Below the pieces are notes generated by a model that saw only the letters and a list, made by a program, of their open reading frames with translations, made no database searches and was not told the DNA's origin. Source: Aquiflexum balticum DSM 16537 (lineage in GTDB: Bacteria; Bacteroidota; Bacteroidia; Cytophagales; Cyclobacteriaceae). From it: a stretch of 64,000 nt of DNA. The stretch spans positions 4,544,001 to 4,608,000 of the forward strand of contig NZ_LT838813.1 of NCBI RefSeq assembly GCF_900176595.1, in the 5' to 3' direction. This document shows, piece by piece, positions 7,997 to 17,900 of the stretch. The position numbers and the translations under genes were made by a program. The number at the start of each line of letters is the position of its first letter. Within the stretch, counting starts at the first letter, position 1.

Positions 7997-8578
7997 TTAT
8001 TTTGAAGGTTGAAATATTGTTTTAAATGATATTTTGATGTCGTCGTGTGTTTTTACTGTGCCCAACAATGCTGTGGGTGGATCAATGGAGAAGTTAGTAA
8101 GCTTGGTATCAAAACTTCCCTCAAAAGTCAGATTTGAACCTGATTGGGTAAGCTTCACCGGAAAGGATGCAGGTTTTGTAACTCCCGCAATAGTGAAATC
8201 CCCTTTTGCCTGGTAGCTGCTGCCACTTCCTGTAATTTCTTTCAAGGTAAAACTTACGTCCTTGTTCTTCTTGGTATCCAAAGCCTTATAGGCATTGCTA
8301 TCCAAACCCCTGGTACCACTTTTCAAGGTTTCGGCCTCCATTTGAACCTTTAAACTTTTGATACCTTTAAATTGATTACCCTCCATTACAAACATCCCTT
8401 CTCCCTTTGCTGCGTTGGAAGTCATATCCCAATCATGTAGGGTAGATCCACCGGAAATCTTCATTTCTGATGATGGTGCCAGGGTATATTTTGTCTGGGC
8501 TAATAACTGTGAACCTGTGAATATGAGAACCAGAACCATGATCCTAAATATCCAATAACCGTTGTGCTTCATGTTCAT
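7997..8578 (-). CDS. YceI family lipid-binding protein
   Basis: A 193-residue secreted protein; the signal peptide runs to about residue 28 (ending GSQLLAQT). The YceI domain is clear: STLHDWDM near the start, SGTRGLDSNAYKALDTKKNK in the middle, ADFTIAG-like FTIAGVTKPASFPVKL and the final DDIKISFKTIF strand. YceI proteins form a hydrophobic-cavity barrel that carries isoprenoid-type molecules in the periplasm. The ATG at 8572 is an equally likely start. It heads the YceI-porin-YceI-like cluster, so the three products may handle one apolar compound or protect the envelope under stress. Confidence 0.88.
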   Translation of the reverse strand: MNMKHNGYWIFRIMVLVLIFTGSQLLAQTKYTLAPSSEMKISGGSTLHDWDMTSNAAKGEGMFVMEGNQFKGIKSLKVQMEAETLKSGTRGLDSNAYKALDTKKNKDVSFTLKEITGSGSSYQAKGDFTIAGVTKPASFPVKLTQSGSNLTFEGSFDTKLTNFSIDPPTALLGTVKTHDDIKISFKTIFQPSK

Positions 8579-8698
8579 ATTGTTTTTTGATTATACAATA
8601 TTGGGAAGTAATGGCGTCTGAAAACATGACAAAAATCAGTTAATCCCATGATTTATAACACAGGTCTCCGCTTTCTTGAAAAACAGTATAAAAAAATA

Positions 8699-8726
8699 AA
8701 TCTCTGCTAAAAACATAGCAGAGATT
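8699..8726 (-). terminator. Intrinsic terminator of the DUF6909-like gene
   Basis: An 11-bp perfect stem (AATCTCTGCTA/TAGCAGAGATT) with a 6-base loop, followed on the minus strand by TTATTTTTTT. It lies just downstream of the gene ending at 8771. Confidence 0.8.
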
Positions 8727-8770
8727 CTGTAAATGGATAAAAAAACGAAATATTTACAAATTTTATTTTT

Positions 8771-10441
8771 TTATGAAAATATTTTTTCGAGTATTTTATA
8801 CGTTATCAAATAGGTCGGTTTGACTCCCTCCATCCCCAGTGCACCCGATGCCAGGGTACTTCCGGTCTCCAAAGGGTTGTCTGAAGCGTAGTAGGCATAC
8901 AATACTTTTACATTTTTCCGGATGCTTTGCCTGATCCTGCTTTCGCTTTGAATGGCTTTTTGGTAGTGAGCTCCCTCCATTTCCAACCCTATTGCACTCC
9001 ATGAAGATTCCATCAAATAACTCAAGACATCCTTGTTTTGAAGAGAGGTGCCTAATACAGTAAACATCGTGCCTTGATATACCCCCAAACCAAAACCTTC
9101 GAAGTCTTCTTTTTTCAGTTCATTCTTGAAGGGATAATTATCAGCTGTTCCTTCAAAAACATGGCTGTCGGGTATCATTATATCCCCTTTTTTTCCGGTC
9201 AAAATACCTGCCTTACCCATAATTGATGCTGAATGTACATCCAAAGGGTAGCTTTTCCCTTCAGATGTCTCGAAAGGTTTAAGCAGTTCGTCAAAACATT
9301 CATAAGCCTGTTCTCCAAAAGCATAATCCATGACCACAATAATGGGTTTTTTGTTCAATTCTTTGGGAATCTTGAGTCCGGGTAAAATAGTTTCTTTTGA
9401 CATCCGTGCCGTATCGAAAACCTGTACATTGATATTTGTGCCAGATTCATCGTTGATTTGGATGAAACCATTTTTCTGGGCATAAGTAAGGATATCTTTT
9501 CCTTTATGGTTCTTTGCACCCACGCTGATATCCATTGCCAAACTTTCGATTTGATCAAAAGAAGTCAGTCCAAATGCCTGATGACCATAAATGGTATTTA
9601 AAAAACTATGCAGATTGGCAGATACCACATGTATAGGACGATCCAACAATCCTTCCTCAAACAAAACCGATTTTATTTTATTGGCCCATAATTCTCCGTA
9701 AACATGATGCCCCACACGAAGCCTTAGGGTTGAAGAAAAAGATATTTCCCTATCCAAAGATTTAAATGATTCGTCGATGGCGAGTTTACCCAAATGGTAA
9801 ACAATAGAAAACAGGCTAGAGGTATGCGGAGAACTTTCAAATTTCTGCACTGCCGCATGAGTCTCATCAAATGTCCGACCAATGACATGACTAAGGTACG
9901 AACAGCCGACTTCCTTGTCAAAATCTTCTCCATTCTCTTCTTTTTCGATGATTTTTTCCAACATCTGCCAGTTCAAATCAAACCTTCCTTTGAAATCGGT
10001 ACTGTTTGATTTGATTTTCTCTGATTCAATATATAGAAATGTCAAATGGGTAAGAATATCATAAATATCAGACCTGCCACGGGTCATTTCCACATACATC
10101 TGATCTTTGTCCACCCTATAGCAATTCCTCTTTCTTTTGGCAGGCACAATTGCAGGAAATGTGGAATTCTCATATCCCTCCCTGCTGATTAATCTGATAT
10201 ACCGGCATTCTTCAATTCCCCTGGGAAGCCTTTCCATGACATATAACAATCCTTCCAGCTCTATCTCTTCCTCCTTTGTAATCAACCCGTAAATTTCAGG
10301 ACTCAACACCAAAAGTGAATCCACAAGAGACTCCCCTGATACACCCATCGGCTTATAGGACCCTCTCATAAAGAGGTGCCTCATGGTGATATAGAGTTTT
10401 TCGATTGCCGCCCGTGATTCCTGTGCTCTGGTTCTTTGCAT
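8771..10441 (-). CDS. DUF6909-like protein with a nucleosidase-like C-terminal part
   Basis: A 556-residue cytoplasmic protein, apparently of the Bacteroidota family now called DUF6909 (recognised from memory: MQRTRAQESRAAIEKLYITM start and overall length). No function is established. Its C-terminal ~200 residues carry motifs in the order seen in purine nucleoside phosphorylase/MTA-SAH nucleosidase folds: KPIIVVMDYAFGEQA, PDSHVFEGTADNYPF, IGLEMEGAHYQKAI (Glu487-Gly490) and YAYYASDNPLE (Ser520-Pro523). In MTAN the equivalents are EMEGAA and an SDN loop that bind ribose and the base. I infer a nucleotide- or nucleoside-binding domain fused to a helical N-terminal half. It has its own promoter and terminator. 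Confidence 0.72.
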   Translation of the reverse strand: MQRTRAQESRAAIEKLYITMRHLFMRGSYKPMGVSGESLVDSLLVLSPEIYGLITKEEEIELEGLLYVMERLPRGIEECRYIRLISREGYENSTFPAIVPAKRKRNCYRVDKDQMYVEMTRGRSDIYDILTHLTFLYIESEKIKSNSTDFKGRFDLNWQMLEKIIEKEENGEDFDKEVGCSYLSHVIGRTFDETHAAVQKFESSPHTSSLFSIVYHLGKLAIDESFKSLDREISFSSTLRLRVGHHVYGELWANKIKSVLFEEGLLDRPIHVVSANLHSFLNTIYGHQAFGLTSFDQIESLAMDISVGAKNHKGKDILTYAQKNGFIQINDESGTNINVQVFDTARMSKETILPGLKIPKELNKKPIIVVMDYAFGEQAYECFDELLKPFETSEGKSYPLDVHSASIMGKAGILTGKKGDIMIPDSHVFEGTADNYPFKNELKKEDFEGFGLGVYQGTMFTVLGTSLQNKDVLSYLMESSWSAIGLEMEGAHYQKAIQSESRIRQSIRKNVKVLYAYYASDNPLETGSTLASGALGMEGVKPTYLITYKILEKIFS

Positions 10442-10473
10442 AATTTTAAAATTTCTTTTTTAGATAAATTCAA

Positions 10474-10481
10474 CAAAATTA
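10474..10481 (-). promoter_or_regulatory. Bacteroidota-type promoter -7 box
   Basis: TAATTTTG on the minus strand matches TAnnTTTG and sits 33 bases before the ATG of the DUF6909-like gene. Confidence 0.5.
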
Positions 10482-10546
10482 ATAAAAAAAAGGCTGGTTT
10501 TCAGATTATTTGTTTGTTTTGTTCACTTTACCCTAGTGTTAACCAA

Positions 10547-11062
10547 TCAATATTTTTCTTTCAGGACGTTTAAATGATGCTGGGTATGTCCGGGAATTAT
10601 ATTGAACAAAGCCCTGACACTGACATTGGCTCCGTTTGCAATTCCGATGTTTGTGAGTGAATCTACAGGCAAAGATTGAAGCAGTGAAGTCAGTGAATAT
10701 CGGGACATCTCAAAATCCTCCAGCAATTTTGGCAATGGAATGTTATTGAAATGTGCATTGGAAACATACGTATCTTGATCAAATCCCGGCAGTTCAGATT
10801 TCTCTCCCCTGGCAAAACACAAAGCCCGGAAGCACATTATCCTATCTGTATCAATTATATGTCCCAATACCTCCTTCGGAGTCCATTTCCCAGGTGCATA
10901 AGCCTTTAGGCTTTTTTCTTCTCCCATCTTTTCGAAAAGAAACCTTACCTCCTCAATCTGTGAAAGTAAAAGTTTCGGAATATCCTTTCCTATGACCCAA
11001 GCAACATACCCCGAATAAAACGGTGCAAATTCGCCTTCTTGAGGTGCTAATATTTCATTCAT
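10547..11062 (-). CDS. DinB family protein (DinB/YfiT-like metal-binding four-helix bundle)
   Basis: A 171-residue protein of the DinB/DfsB four-helix family, usually a metal-dependent thiol transferase or hydrolase. Candidate metal ligands are the His in KEVLGHIIDTDRIM and the pair in PGHTQHHLNVLKEKY at the C-terminus, the classic three-His arrangement. AYAPGKWTPKEVLGH is the standard DinB entry motif. I chose the ATG at 11062 (MNEILAPQEGEF) because the longer frame to 11113 adds 17 residues atypical of the family. It is divergent from the peptidase gene at 11131. The substrate is unknown. Confidence 0.88.
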   Translation of the reverse strand: MNEILAPQEGEFAPFYSGYVAWVIGKDIPKLLLSQIEEVRFLFEKMGEEKSLKAYAPGKWTPKEVLGHIIDTDRIMCFRALCFARGEKSELPGFDQDTYVSNAHFNNIPLPKLLEDFEMSRYSLTSLLQSLPVDSLTNIGIANGANVSVRALFNIIPGHTQHHLNVLKEKY

Positions 11063-11130
11063 GTAAAAACCGTTTAAATTAAATTTATATCGGGGTAAAT
11101 TTAAGCCATTCACCTACAGCAATACTATAA

Positions 11131-12480
11131 ATGAAAAGAATTTTACTGTTGATCGCATATTTCAATATCAGTTTAGCCATTGGTCAAACTCAAATAATAT
11201 TAAGGGATGCTGGTATAGACCAAATGATAAATGAAATTTCCGCTACCAAACTGGAGCAATATGTACGGGAATTGGCCGGTTTCAGAACCCGACATACATT
11301 GAGTGCGGACAATGGCAACGAAGGAATTTTGGCCTCTCAGAATTATGTCCTTAATCATTTCAAATCATTTGAGCAGCATTCCAATGGAAGGTTGACTTCG
11401 TATATTGATTCTTTTACGATACCTGCGGATGGCCGAAGAATTCCAACAGACAGCAAGTCGGGAAATGTCATGGCTACCTTGAAAGGGACGGATCCGAATG
11501 ATGACAGAATTTTCCTGATTTCAGCGCATATAGATAGCAGGGCACTTAGCGTCATGGATGAAAAGATAGATGCCCCCGGAGCAAATGATGATGGTTCAGG
11601 TGTAGCGGCAATTATTGAACTGGCCAGAATCATGTCGAAGAAATCTTTTCCGGCAACCATCATTTTTGTAGTTGTTTCCGGCGAAGAACAAGGGTTGAAG
11701 GGAGCTGCCTACTTAGCCGAAAAAGCAAAGAAAGACAACTGGAATCTGGTAGCCATGCTCAATAATGATATGATCGGAAACAGTCATTCCTCCCAAACAA
11801 ACATCAATGACAATACACAAGTGAGAATATTTTCGGAAGGTGTGCCTGCCGCGGAAACCGAACAAATGGCTGCTATAAGACGCTACACCAATGGCGAAAA
11901 TGACAGTAAATCCAGACAACTTGCCCGTTATATGAAAGAGGTCGGAGAAAGATATGTAGATCAACTCGAGGTCAAACTGGTCTACCGAAATGACAGATTC
12001 TTAAGAGGTGGCGACCATACTCCTTTTGCAAGGGAGGGGTTTACAGCTATTCGGGTCTGTGAAATGAACGAAAATTATTACCACCAACATGAGAATGTAA
12101 GAATTGAAGACGGTATTCAATATGGTGACTTACCCGAATTTGTTGATTTCGAATACATGAGAAAAATTACAGGCATCAATCTAGCTTCTTTGGCCTCAAT
12201 GGCCTCTGCCCCCTCGGAACCTCAAAATGTGGTCATTGATGTACGTCGATTGAGCAATACTTCTACATTGAAGTGGGATTCTCCTCAAAATGGGTCAGCC
12301 AAAGGATATTATGTACTGATGCGAGAAACGCATGAGTCAATGTGGCAGAAGAAATTTTATACAGAAGAAATGACATTGACTATACCGTATTCGAAGGACA
12401 ATTTCTTCTTTGCCGTTCAGGCAGTAGGAGAAGGAGGTCATGAAAGCATGGCTGTTTTCCCTCAACCCTTAACGCGGTAA
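11131..12480 (+). CDS. Secreted M28 family zinc aminopeptidase with C-terminal Ig/Fn3-like domain
   Basis: A 449-residue exported peptidase. The signal peptide is MKRILLLIAYFNISLAIGQ. The M28 catalytic domain carries the two-zinc set: His133 in SAHIDSR, bridging Asp153 in GANDDGSG, Glu185/Glu186 in SGEEQG, Asp213 in NNDMIG and a late His in YYHQHEN. After about residue 355 follows a short beta domain (PSEPQNVVIDVRRL to the end) resembling fibronectin type III. M28 enzymes remove N-terminal amino acids or short peptides in the periplasm or outside. It is a single gene, convergent with tamL. Confidence 0.93.
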   Translation: MKRILLLIAYFNISLAIGQTQIILRDAGIDQMINEISATKLEQYVRELAGFRTRHTLSADNGNEGILASQNYVLNHFKSFEQHSNGRLTSYIDSFTIPADGRRIPTDSKSGNVMATLKGTDPNDDRIFLISAHIDSRALSVMDEKIDAPGANDDGSGVAAIIELARIMSKKSFPATIIFVVVSGEEQGLKGAAYLAEKAKKDNWNLVAMLNNDMIGNSHSSQTNINDNTQVRIFSEGVPAAETEQMAAIRRYTNGENDSKSRQLARYMKEVGERYVDQLEVKLVYRNDRFLRGGDHTPFAREGFTAIRVCEMNENYYHQHENVRIEDGIQYGDLPEFVDFEYMRKITGINLASLASMASAPSEPQNVVIDVRRLSNTSTLKWDSPQNGSAKGYYVLMRETHESMWQKKFYTEEMTLTIPYSKDNFFFAVQAVGEGGHESMAVFPQPLTR

Positions 12481-12504
12481 ATCAAAAACCACATGGAATT
12501 TTCT

Positions 12505-12524
12505 ATAGAATCCTGAAATTCTAT
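12505..12524. terminator. Weak hairpin between convergent genes
   Basis: A 7-bp stem (ATAGAAT/ATTCTAT) with a 6-base loop, 25 bases after the M28 peptidase stop and without a clear T tract. It may end transcription of the peptidase, but support is slight. Confidence 0.25.
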
Positions 12525-12654
12525 GCAAGATGGTTTCCATAAGGGACAGTTATCTTCGCCTATGAATGGGGTTTTAAGGAATTTTTCTTGAGAATTCTCA
12601 ATAAACTCACCACATTAAGGAAATGAATTACTTATGTTGGGGTAATAAACTCAT

Positions 12655-14946
12655 CTAGAAAGGATAGCCGATGGCAAAATTGAGCACCAGATTATCCCTT
12701 CTCCAGTCACTATCAAAAATCAGGAATCTATCCAGCCATCGTTCGTCCTCAGGTAGCCAGGGCTTCCTGATAGGGATAGCCAAATCAAACCTCAAAACAA
12801 AAAGCTGAATATCGATCCTCAATCCCAATCCACTACCTACCCCAAGTTCTTCTACCCATTTGTTGGTGAATTTGCCCCCTTCAAGGGCATCGTTTTCATT
12901 GAAAAGCCAAACGTTACCGGCATCTGTAAAAACAGCGCCTTTTAGATATTTACTGATAGGAAACCTATACTCTATATTGGCTTCGAGTCTGATATCCCCC
13001 GCTTGATCAAAAAACCCATTTGTAGTCACATCTTCCGGAATGAAAGTACCGGGGCCCAAGGCCCTGATTCTAAAAGCTCGAACACTACTTGGTCCTCCTG
13101 AAAAATACTGTTTTACGAATGGCAGAGAAAGCGAATTCCCCATAGGAAGACCTGCACCTGCAAAAAGTCTTGTAACAAGATTATGCTCTTTGGTAATTCT
13201 CCAATAATGTCTGAAATCAAAATCTGCCCTGCTATATTGAGCATATTCAAGTCCAAATATATTATCGGGGTTTGCTGAACCGAAAATTTGATTGATCAAT
13301 CTTATGGTATTACCTGCGAAATCCAATGTGGCAGCAAAAAATATCGGGTTCTTCCTTTCTGAATCTACCAATTGATTATAATTGAAAGTATAATTCCATC
13401 CAAATATAAATTGCTGTTCAAAACTTCTCCTTAAAAATGGGTTTTGGTCCAGGATTTCTTCAAATTCATCAGTAGTCTCCGATAGATTAAACAAGCTGAG
13501 ACTTATCGGGTTGATTTCATGATAAACATGCCTGTTGACCTGCCAAAAATAGCCGAAGGAAGTATTGACCGAATTGATTTTGTAAAGGTCAGAGCGATAC
13601 TGGTATTCATAACCTAAACTTATTCTGGTTTTGGGAATGGCAAATTGGAATCTGTTCATTACAGGAGTTGGAAAAAGAACTCTTGGAAAAACCAAACCCG
13701 CCTGGATACCGAATTCTGTAGAAGTAAGCCGGTCTCTTTCGCCTTGTGCGATTTGGGTTTCATAACCAACTTTACCTGATAAGGAAAAAATTTCCCCCCC
13801 ATTGAAAATATTCAGATTCCTATAGGTCAGAATCAATGCGGGACCTACAAAACTGTTTGATTTGGTAACTCCCTGAACCTCTGCTCTCAAAGATCTTTTA
13901 TTGAGCGGTGACAACAGTATATTGGCATCCAGGGGATAGGTACCATCTTCTCCTCTCACGGAATCAGTCTCATCAAAGGTGATATTGACGTATCTGAAAT
14001 TCCCTATGGAAGAAAGTCTGTTTGAAGTTAATCTTGACTTTTGTGGGTCGAACTTAGCTCCTTTTTCAAACAATACATATGAAACCAATAAATCAGGTTT
14101 AAAAACCAAGTCCTCTTGAACCACATCGATACCTTTGATGCTTACGGTGTCTGCATTCGACAAAGTAGTATTCAAAGCATAATCCGGAAATACGGTAATA
14201 TCTTTAATGGAATATGGGTAAATGGCCTTTTCAGGAACTTCGGTCTTTAACCTTAGATATAAATCAAATCTTCTGTCCTCATACTGATTGGTATCTGCTT
14301 CAAAAATGAGTAAATCACCGGAAAAATTATAATAGCCGAAGGTCTTCAGTTCTCTTTCGATCCTTGTCCTTTCCTGCTTAAGCAGCTCAAGATCAAATCT
14401 TTCCCCCACTTTCATTAAAGTTGTACTCTTTAAGGAATCTATCTTCTTCATAATGGACAAGGTATCGCCTAATATTTCGTAGCTGGCCAATCTGTAGGCA
14501 TTACCGAAATTGAGTTGGTATTGCAGGCTGGTGTTTTTTTTCTTTTCCTCCTTTACTACTTCTGATGTACCATAAAAATAGCCCTTATTTTCCAGCCTGT
14601 TCATCAATATATCCAGGGTTCTTTGGGTATTCACTTGGCTGAAATAAACAGGTTTTTCGCCAAATTGATTATTGAGAAATTTATTGATAAATCCAGGCTT
14701 TTCTTTTGATCCCTTGTAATGCGCCCACAATCTGAATCTTGTCCCTAAGAGCTTTCTATTGGGGTCGGGATTAATCAAACCGCTCAGTTCACTTTGTAAT
14801 TCCTTTCTTTCCCTATTAGGTAGGTCGGCATTCAACACCAACTCTGCTCCTGTATACAAAGTCTCGTTTTCAGGAATAAACTTTTTGACTCCACATGATC
14901 CGAGGAGGAGTAATAAAACTAACCCTATGTATCCTAAAAACCTCAT
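12655..14946 (-). CDS. tamL: TamL, lipoprotein Omp85/BamA-TamA family outer-membrane assembly factor
   Basis: A 763-residue Omp85 protein. The N-terminus is a lipoprotein signal (LLLLLGSCG, Cys18), the hallmark of the Bacteroidota TamL subtype. Residues ~25-390 hold POTRA-like repeats (for example TLMKVGERFDLELLKQERTR and KGAKFDPQKSRLTSNRL), and residues ~390-763 form the 16-stranded barrel. The barrel carries the family landmark FSGGPSSVRAFRIRALGPG, equivalent to the VRGF/Y motif, and ends in NFAIGYPF. It inserts or exports envelope components with TamB. Its ATG overlaps the tamB stop by one base (TGATG), so the two are translationally coupled. Confidence 0.93.
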   Translation of the reverse strand: MRFLGYIGLVLLLLLGSCGVKKFIPENETLYTGAELVLNADLPNRERKELQSELSGLINPDPNRKLLGTRFRLWAHYKGSKEKPGFINKFLNNQFGEKPVYFSQVNTQRTLDILMNRLENKGYFYGTSEVVKEEKKKNTSLQYQLNFGNAYRLASYEILGDTLSIMKKIDSLKSTTLMKVGERFDLELLKQERTRIERELKTFGYYNFSGDLLIFEADTNQYEDRRFDLYLRLKTEVPEKAIYPYSIKDITVFPDYALNTTLSNADTVSIKGIDVVQEDLVFKPDLLVSYVLFEKGAKFDPQKSRLTSNRLSSIGNFRYVNITFDETDSVRGEDGTYPLDANILLSPLNKRSLRAEVQGVTKSNSFVGPALILTYRNLNIFNGGEIFSLSGKVGYETQIAQGERDRLTSTEFGIQAGLVFPRVLFPTPVMNRFQFAIPKTRISLGYEYQYRSDLYKINSVNTSFGYFWQVNRHVYHEINPISLSLFNLSETTDEFEEILDQNPFLRRSFEQQFIFGWNYTFNYNQLVDSERKNPIFFAATLDFAGNTIRLINQIFGSANPDNIFGLEYAQYSRADFDFRHYWRITKEHNLVTRLFAGAGLPMGNSLSLPFVKQYFSGGPSSVRAFRIRALGPGTFIPEDVTTNGFFDQAGDIRLEANIEYRFPISKYLKGAVFTDAGNVWLFNENDALEGGKFTNKWVEELGVGSGLGLRIDIQLFVLRFDLAIPIRKPWLPEDERWLDRFLIFDSDWRRDNLVLNFAIGYPF

Positions 14947-17900
14947 CAGTTTTCTAATTCATTTTCTTCTTCAAATCTTCCCTCAGGAGATTTATCGTTT
15001 ATTTCTTCTTTGTTTTCTTCTTTGCCCTTGGTGTCATCGGAAGCAGACTTTTCAAGATCTGCCCTTTTCCATAACTCAGTGAAGGAATTGAATTCTTTAT
15101 TAAAAATGAAAGAGATTCCTGTGATTATCAATTGTCCATCAATTACTGATTCAAACTGGTTTTTTCTAAAAGTTTTCACCCTCCATCTGCCCCTTTGATC
15201 CAAAAGATATTCCAGACTCACATCTCCAAATACCGCATTGCCCTGACCAGGCTGTTGATTTCCGCCCTCGACATCCACCTGTCCCCCAACAGAAATAACC
15301 AACCTGTCATCCATAAGAGTTTGCTTTGCAGCCACATTGAGCTGGGTCCTGTCTTCGGCTGCTCCTGATTGATAATCTGTGTAAGAGTCCAGATCAAAAT
15401 CAACGGAAAATCCCGAATTACCGAACAACCTATCCGAAAATGTGTTGAGTTGACTGGACAATATCTGGCTGACACTGGATCTTGCCAGATTCACCGATCC
15501 GCCTGAAGACCCATCATTGCCCACCATAGGAAAGAACTGATTGAGTACCAACAAGGAAAATACCTGCTTGTTCAATTCATCTTCCCTCTGATTTACCTGC
15601 TGAATCATGGAGTAAACATTGCCATCGAAAGCTCCCCGATCCTGTTCAGCCATATCCAATTCAAAGCTGATTTCAGGTTGTAACATCTCCCCGTTGATTT
15701 TGAGATAAACCATAAACGGCAAAACCTGCCTAAACTGACTTCTGGTCTGCGTGTCTGTCCCGCTTAATTGTGCCTGCATCAATTCTGCAGGTGAAGTTCG
15801 GACATTGTAAATGGCTGTAATATTCAGGTTGGCATCCAACATATTCCCGGTCCAAATGACGGTGCTTCCTTCGGCCAGTAAAAACCTCCTGCTTACCAGT
15901 CCAAAAAGATTGAGCTCATAATGACCACTTTTGACTTCATATCTTCCCGAAAGGGAAATATCCCCGTTGGGGTTCATAATCATATTGAGATCAGCTTGTC
16001 CCTGAATCCTCAAATTGTCATTGGTCCTTTCGTCAACAATCATATTGATGACTGTCTGAGGATCAACCTGAAGGTTTGCTTTAATGTCAAAACCTTGGAT
16101 TCCTTGGGCTGTAATTTCAGAATCCCTCTTGTATAAGATATCATAAGGATCCTGATGGTTGACAAACAATACCACTCCAGTACGCTCCAAATAATCCAAT
16201 TGATCCTCCGGAATGATCAGTGTCATTTCGGTTCCCCTGTTGACCTTTAAAATCACATCGATAACAGGCAAACTGAGACTACCTCCAATCTTCATGTCCA
16301 AATCCACATTAGCTCGCCCGAAGAAAAGATCATTGTCCTCCCTGGACGAATTTATAATCTGAAAATTTTTGGTTTCCAGTTTTAAATCAAAACCGATATC
16401 TGAAATATCCTCTGTGATGAGATTTCCATTGATCACAAAAGACGCACCCGCTTCATCTTTGATAGAGAAATCATTGAAAACCAAGCCGGAATTATTGATC
16501 TGAATCCTTTCATCCGGTAAGGAAAACTTCGCATTGATACTGGAAACCAAAAACTCTGCCTCTTTGAAAAACAAATCTCCTGAATAAACCGGTTCTTGCA
16601 AAGTACCTTCCAACTTGATATTGCCAGACAGATACCCTTTGGAATTTTTCAGTTCACTCCCGGAAAATGCCTCAATCAATCCTAATTTCAAAGCTTTGAG
16701 GTCCAAATCCAAATCCAGGTCACTGCTGACGGTATCGGCCACAAATGTTCCTACGACATTTGCCTCGATATCACCTTCACTCAATGAAATATTGAGTCCG
16801 TAACTGTTCAAAGTTTCGGCTTCAGCCAACAAATCCAGTTTTCCAAGTGGAATATCCAAGACAATAAATTCTCTGATATTTAGGTCTGCCAATAATCCTA
16901 TAGCTTCGAAAGGATTTTCAATAATAAAGCTACCGTCTACTATGCCGTTTAAAACAGGATCTATTGGATTTAAAAATCCTGTAAAGGTTATTATTTCAAA
17001 ATTTTGAAAGCGGATATCAATCTGTTCTTTTGACGCTTCACTCTCTCCATTGGAAATCTTTAACTGCTGATCCCCTCTTGAGAAATTAAAATTCTGAAAA
17101 GCCAGGTGGTTTGACGTATAAATGACTTTGTTATTCTCAGGGATTTGCCAACTTAAACCGTTCAAAATCAGATTTTCGGGTTGAATAAGTAAGCTCAGAC
17201 TATCGTTTTGCCAAAAAAGTTCGGAGCCGACCTGGATTAAAGGATTATCATCTTTTAGGGACAAAAAGTCAAGATTCAAAATACCATCCTGATAAAAACC
17301 TTTCAATTCAGTTTCTCCCATATTGATGGGATTATAAGAAAGTGAGTCAAAACCTGTTATGAATTGAAGTTTATTTTCTTCACCATTGATCGACAATTCA
17401 AAAGACTCCACTTTTGAAGAATTATATTGGAACAAGGGTACGGAAATCGAGGAATTGAGTGATTTTTCTGCAGAGAGAAATTCAAAATCAATGGAGACAC
17501 TATCCAATTTCTCAATTCCTCCAATCAAAAGCTGATCAAGAAATGGAGTGCTCTGAAAGGTGAACTCCCCCTTAGCTACCAAATCATCCGAAATCATTAA
17601 TTCAGTATTACCGGCAATTACTTCCTCAAAGTATGCTTCAAGAGATTGGAGCAGGTTTGCAATAGAACCGTTCACTGAAAACAGTCCATTTAAAAAATCT
17701 GAGTTGATCTGTAAAGAAGAAAGTTGGTCCGAAAGCTCACTTTGCAGCACCACTCTCCCCATTGGAAAAGCCTTTTTATCATAAAAGAAATACCCCTCGT
17801 CAATACTTAAGGAAGCTTTGAAATCATCAAAATTCCCTTCTAACGAACCCGTAATCTGAAACTTGGTATTGATATCCTGCTTGGTCAAACCAAAAGCCTG

